Of a stretch of DNA of 64,000 nucleotides, positions 61,759-64,000 are shown one piece after another (within the stretch, counting starts at the first letter, position 1; every line of letters starts with the position of its first letter). The stretch lies in assembly GCF_016583575.1 (NCBI RefSeq), contig NZ_NRRG01000023.1, forward strand, positions 1 through 64,000. The letters are read 5' to 3'. The notes beneath the pieces were generated by a model that saw only the letters and a program-made list of their open reading frames with translations, searched no databases and was not told the origin of the DNA. This DNA comes from Thiocystis violacea (GTDB lineage Bacteria > Pseudomonadota > Gammaproteobacteria > Chromatiales > Chromatiaceae). A program made the translations under genes and the position numbers.

Positions 61759-63318
61759 TCAAGGCGCGTCCGAGACCCGCTGGAGGCTCAGACCAAGGCT
61801 GCCGCGGTTGTTGCCATAGAAATGCCAGGCATCGTTGGCGAAACCATAGAGGTACCCCGAACCCCTCGGCTGATACTCCCACCCGTCCCCGACCAGGGCC
61901 GCGTAGTCGAACTCGATCGACTCGTGCTGGGCCGGCGTCCCGTCGGCAAGGGGGTGCTCGCCATTGGCGATGCGGGCGATCAGCGCGAACCAGGGGGCTC
62001 CCTCGACACGCCGGCTGCCATAGAAGTCCGCTTGCTCATTGTGGGTGATCCGGGCAAACAGCCCCTCGAAAGAACCCATCATGCTGCCCGCGAGATGGGC
62101 CAGCCTGCCGATCTGGAACGGCCCCTCAAGCACCCCCGCCGGACCGCACTTGAGGCGGCTATCGAGCCACTCCCCTTGCGCGCGGAAGCGGTATCTGACC
62201 CCCTGCTCCAGATAGAGGCCCGTGTGGTTCCAGTGCTGGGCGGCGTAGATCCGGCACTCGGCCAGCTCGCCGGGGGCCAGCAGGCGCGTCGGCCGATAGG
62301 GGGCCTGCGCGATGGGTGGATGCGTCTGGCGTTCCAGGACCGAGGCATGCACCAGCGTCCCGACATTCATCGGCACCAGGGCCGGGCAGGCGCGCGGCTC
62401 ATGACGCAGCCGCGACCAGACGCCTTGCAGTGAGTTGTGCAGCACGTCGCGTGGGTTCGGAGTGATCTGAGCCGCCATGAGCGGCTCGAAGGCCAGCCCT
62501 TGATCCTGGGCCTCGTCCATCATCCACTTCAGCGCGCCGTCCGAGAGTCCGGTTTCGGGATGACCGCCGCCGACATCGCCATGATTGCCGGGAAACCAGA
62601 GCTGTTTCACATGCGGGCGGTCCGAGATGTCGCTCCAGAGGGTCGGCGCGAAACTCGCCCGATTCTCATCCAGGGCCACCGCGTGACGGGCATTGAGGAT
62701 CTTGCGGTTGAGCTTGGTATCGTGGAAGGTGTACTTGGAGCTATCGTCCAGCAGGTTGAAGAACTCAAGGTAATCAGGCACGCCAAGCGCCCCGACCGTA
62801 TCCCAGACACCGAGGAAATGCACATCCGGCGGCTCGCCATGGGCATCCGAATGGAACGCCATCCCCTGATCCCATCGGGAAATCGGCTCGCGATGGCGAT
62901 AGCCGCGATCGTAGATCCGCTCCACCTGCTCCCAGGCCGCTGGCTCCGCGAGATCGCGGGTTTTCAACAAACCACAGAGAGCCACCATCCCGGCCAGACT
63001 TCGAACCGTGTAGGCGCCCCGACTGAAACCGAAGAGAAAGACGCGATCGCCCGGCTGGTACTGGTCGGCGAGCCAGCGGTAAGCGCTCATGATGTTCTTG
63101 CCGAGACCGACGCCCAGTGTTCCACCCAGGAACCGACCGAGCCGGGAACCATCGGAGCCGATCCCCGGATGGTAATAGCCCAGTTGCGCGGAACCATCCA
63201 CGGATTGCGAGGCCAGCGCATTGAACAGACGAACGACATTGGTGGGGGTTGGCACCCCTTCCGTCTCCTGCTCCGGGGTGTTCCAGGTTCCATCGGCGCA
63301 CACGACAAGATGACGCAT
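61759..63318 (-). CDS. DUF2235 alpha/beta hydrolase with a C-terminal lectin-like domain
   Basis: A 519-residue protein. The N-terminal DUF2235 hydrolase opens with MRHLVVCADGTWNTPEQ and has the nucleophile elbow FGFSRGAYTVRS (Ser99), the acid region FLGVWDTVGALG and FPGNHGDVGGGH near the catalytic histidine. DUF2235 includes type VI lipase effectors of the Tle1 type, but many members are housekeeping or unknown. The last 170 or so residues (YLEQGVRYRFRAQGEWLDS, GPAG, FYGSRR, FALIARI) look like a small carbohydrate-binding beta domain; this is tentative. A near-perfect TAGGAGG precedes the ATG. No VgrG, PAAR or immunity gene is visible. Confidence 0.82.
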   Translation of the reverse strand: MRHLVVCADGTWNTPEQETEGVPTPTNVVRLFNALASQSVDGSAQLGYYHPGIGSDGSRLGRFLGGTLGVGLGKNIMSAYRWLADQYQPGDRVFLFGFSRGAYTVRSLAGMVALCGLLKTRDLAEPAAWEQVERIYDRGYRHREPISRWDQGMAFHSDAHGEPPDVHFLGVWDTVGALGVPDYLEFFNLLDDSSKYTFHDTKLNRKILNARHAVALDENRASFAPTLWSDISDRPHVKQLWFPGNHGDVGGGHPETGLSDGALKWMMDEAQDQGLAFEPLMAAQITPNPRDVLHNSLQGVWSRLRHEPRACPALVPMNVGTLVHASVLERQTHPPIAQAPYRPTRLLAPGELAECRIYAAQHWNHTGLYLEQGVRYRFRAQGEWLDSRLKCGPAGVLEGPFQIGRLAHLAGSMMGSFEGLFARITHNEQADFYGSRRVEGAPWFALIARIANGEHPLADGTPAQHESIEFDYAALVGDGWEYQPRGSGYLYGFANDAWHFYGNNRGSLGLSLQRVSDAP

Positions 63319-63462
63319 CGCGAATACCTCCTAGGATGACTCCGACACTTCCACTAGGATAGCAGCCCCGAATCGGCGTGCCGGATTCACTATCGATCGA
63401 GGGGGCTACTTATTCCTTTACCGTCAATCCGGCCGATCGGTCGAGCGAGCGAGGCTGATGTC

Positions 63463-63485
63463 TGTACGCACCGAGGCTCAGGATA
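63463..63485 (+). repeat. 23-base copy of the MITE interior
   Basis: TGTACGCACCGAGGCTCAGG and the next three bases match 46149-46171 at 21 of 23 positions. It lies just upstream of, or within the possible 5' extension of, the last gene. Confidence 0.6.
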
Positions 63486-63562
63486 CAAAATCCCGTCCAT
63501 CCGAAAGCGCGAACCTCGCCCTCGGAGCGGGACCCGAGCCAACAGCCTGGACGATCACCGCC

Positions 63563-64000
63563 ATGCCTTCCGACCGGCCGCCCGACGCCTTCCGAACCCC
63601 GGCCGCCCCATGGTCGTCCAGGCGCGTCCAGGCCCTCGTCGTCCTCTATGCCGTCCTCGCCGCGCTTTGGGTCTCGCGCTCGGATCAGGCGCTGGCGTGG
63701 CTGATCCAGGATCCGGATCGGCTCGCGCTGGCCGACGCCATCAAGGACTGGGTCTTCGTCGCCCTCACCTCGCTGGGGTTCTACCTCCTGGCCCGGCGTC
63801 GGGAGGACGCGGTTCCTGGGATCGCCCCGTCGGTCAGACCGACCAATGGCTCAAGGAGCGCCCGCCGGGATCCGACCTGGTGGCTGTTTGGGCTGCTGGC
63901 TCTGATGCTTCTGGGCCTCACGGCCGCGGCCATCCTCAACACACTCGATCAGACACGCGCGACGGCGTTGGCGCGGCTACAGACGATCGCGGACTTCAAG
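63563..64000 (+). CDS. N-terminal part of a membrane sensor protein (cut by window end)
   Basis: The first 146 codons of a gene that runs off the window. Translation shows a membrane helix (VLYAVLAALWVSRSDQALAW), the DPDRLALADAIKDWVFVALTSLGFYLLARR segment and a second/third helix (WWLFGLLALMLLGLTAAAIL), followed by a helix starting LDQTRATALARLQTIADFK. This pattern is typical of the N-terminus of PAS/GGDEF/EAL proteins and histidine kinases with an external cache domain. The output domain is outside. An in-frame ATG at 63458 would add 35 residues and overlap repeat sequence, so I prefer 63563; neither has a strong ribosome-binding site. Confidence 0.75.
   Translation, partial: MPSDRPPDAFRTPAAPWSSRRVQALVVLYAVLAALWVSRSDQALAWLIQDPDRLALADAIKDWVFVALTSLGFYLLARRREDAVPGIAPSVRPTNGSRSARRDPTWWLFGLLALMLLGLTAAAILNTLDQTRATALARLQTIADFK

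Noticed and set aside
61759-63318. Calling the DUF2235 protein a type VI effector
   Set aside because: No secretion, adaptor or immunity gene nearby; family membership alone does not show it.

Overview
The window reads as a chromosomal stretch of a high-GC gammaproteobacterium. Gene content (GH57- and GlgX-rich glycogen block, QueF, UbiG, YciK, a GlcD close to the enterobacterial form, many c-di-GMP proteins) fits a Chromatiales-type bacterium such as a purple sulfur bacterium. That placement is inference from gene content; no rRNA or photosynthesis gene is present to prove it. I see no tRNA, rRNA, CRISPR array, prophage, integrase or intact insertion sequence.

Layout, left part. A 3'-truncated vsr remnant abuts the leftward gpmI-thyA-sohB group (0.3-3.8 kb). 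glgC (4.0-5.3 kb, +) faces a tight leftward operon folP-mtgA-YkuD protein-DppB-type permease (5.3-8.3 kb). After a small lipoprotein and a PilZ protein comes the leftward glycogen operon glgX-GH57-DUF4912-glgA (9.3-15.5 kb). An MFS transporter, aroC and tolC follow, all leftward (15.8-19.6 kb), with a heptanucleotide repeat between the MFS gene and aroC. Then come a YheT-type hydrolase, a class III cyclase fused to a PilZ-like domain, a small anchored protein, a DUF454 protein and a CbiX-like protein (19.9-24.1 kb).

Layout, middle. A leftward overlapping trio encodes a hemerythrin, a DUF2249 protein and an NnrS/heme-copper-like membrane protein (24.1-26.1 kb). Next are a 1,382-residue membrane protein of unknown function, queF, a secreted cache protein, a SatP acetate/succinate transporter and glcD (26.3-34.2 kb). 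A membrane-anchored FixJ/LuxR-type regulator is divergent from a Tat-exported metallo-beta-lactamase-fold protein (34.1-37.5 kb). A PspA-DUF350-DUF2491 group follows, resembling part of the E. coli yjf operon (37.5-40.4 kb). Then come ruvB, a VanZ-like protein, fcl, and ubiG-HAD phosphatase-yciK (40.5-46.1 kb). The ubiG-HAD-yciK order is that of mupP in pseudomonads.

Layout, right part. A second, larger GH57 enzyme (46.5-48.6 kb) precedes a signalling block from 48.8 to 61.7 kb: chemoreceptor, EAL-CBS-GGDDF protein, hybrid histidine kinase with an overlapping REC-GGDEF response regulator, GAF-PAS-GGDEF-EAL protein and HDOD protein. The window ends with a DUF2235 hydrolase and the 5' end of a membrane sensor.

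Functional themes: glycogen synthesis and breakdown; peptidoglycan synthesis and recycling (mtgA, a signal-less YkuD protein likely acting as a cytoplasmic L,D-carboxypeptidase, a MupP-like phosphatase); c-di-GMP and cyclic-nucleotide signalling; and several dispersed repeat families, including a 169-bp element with 33-bp inverted ends and two copies of an 83-101-bp REP-like hairpin, one of which supplies the C-terminus of RuvB.
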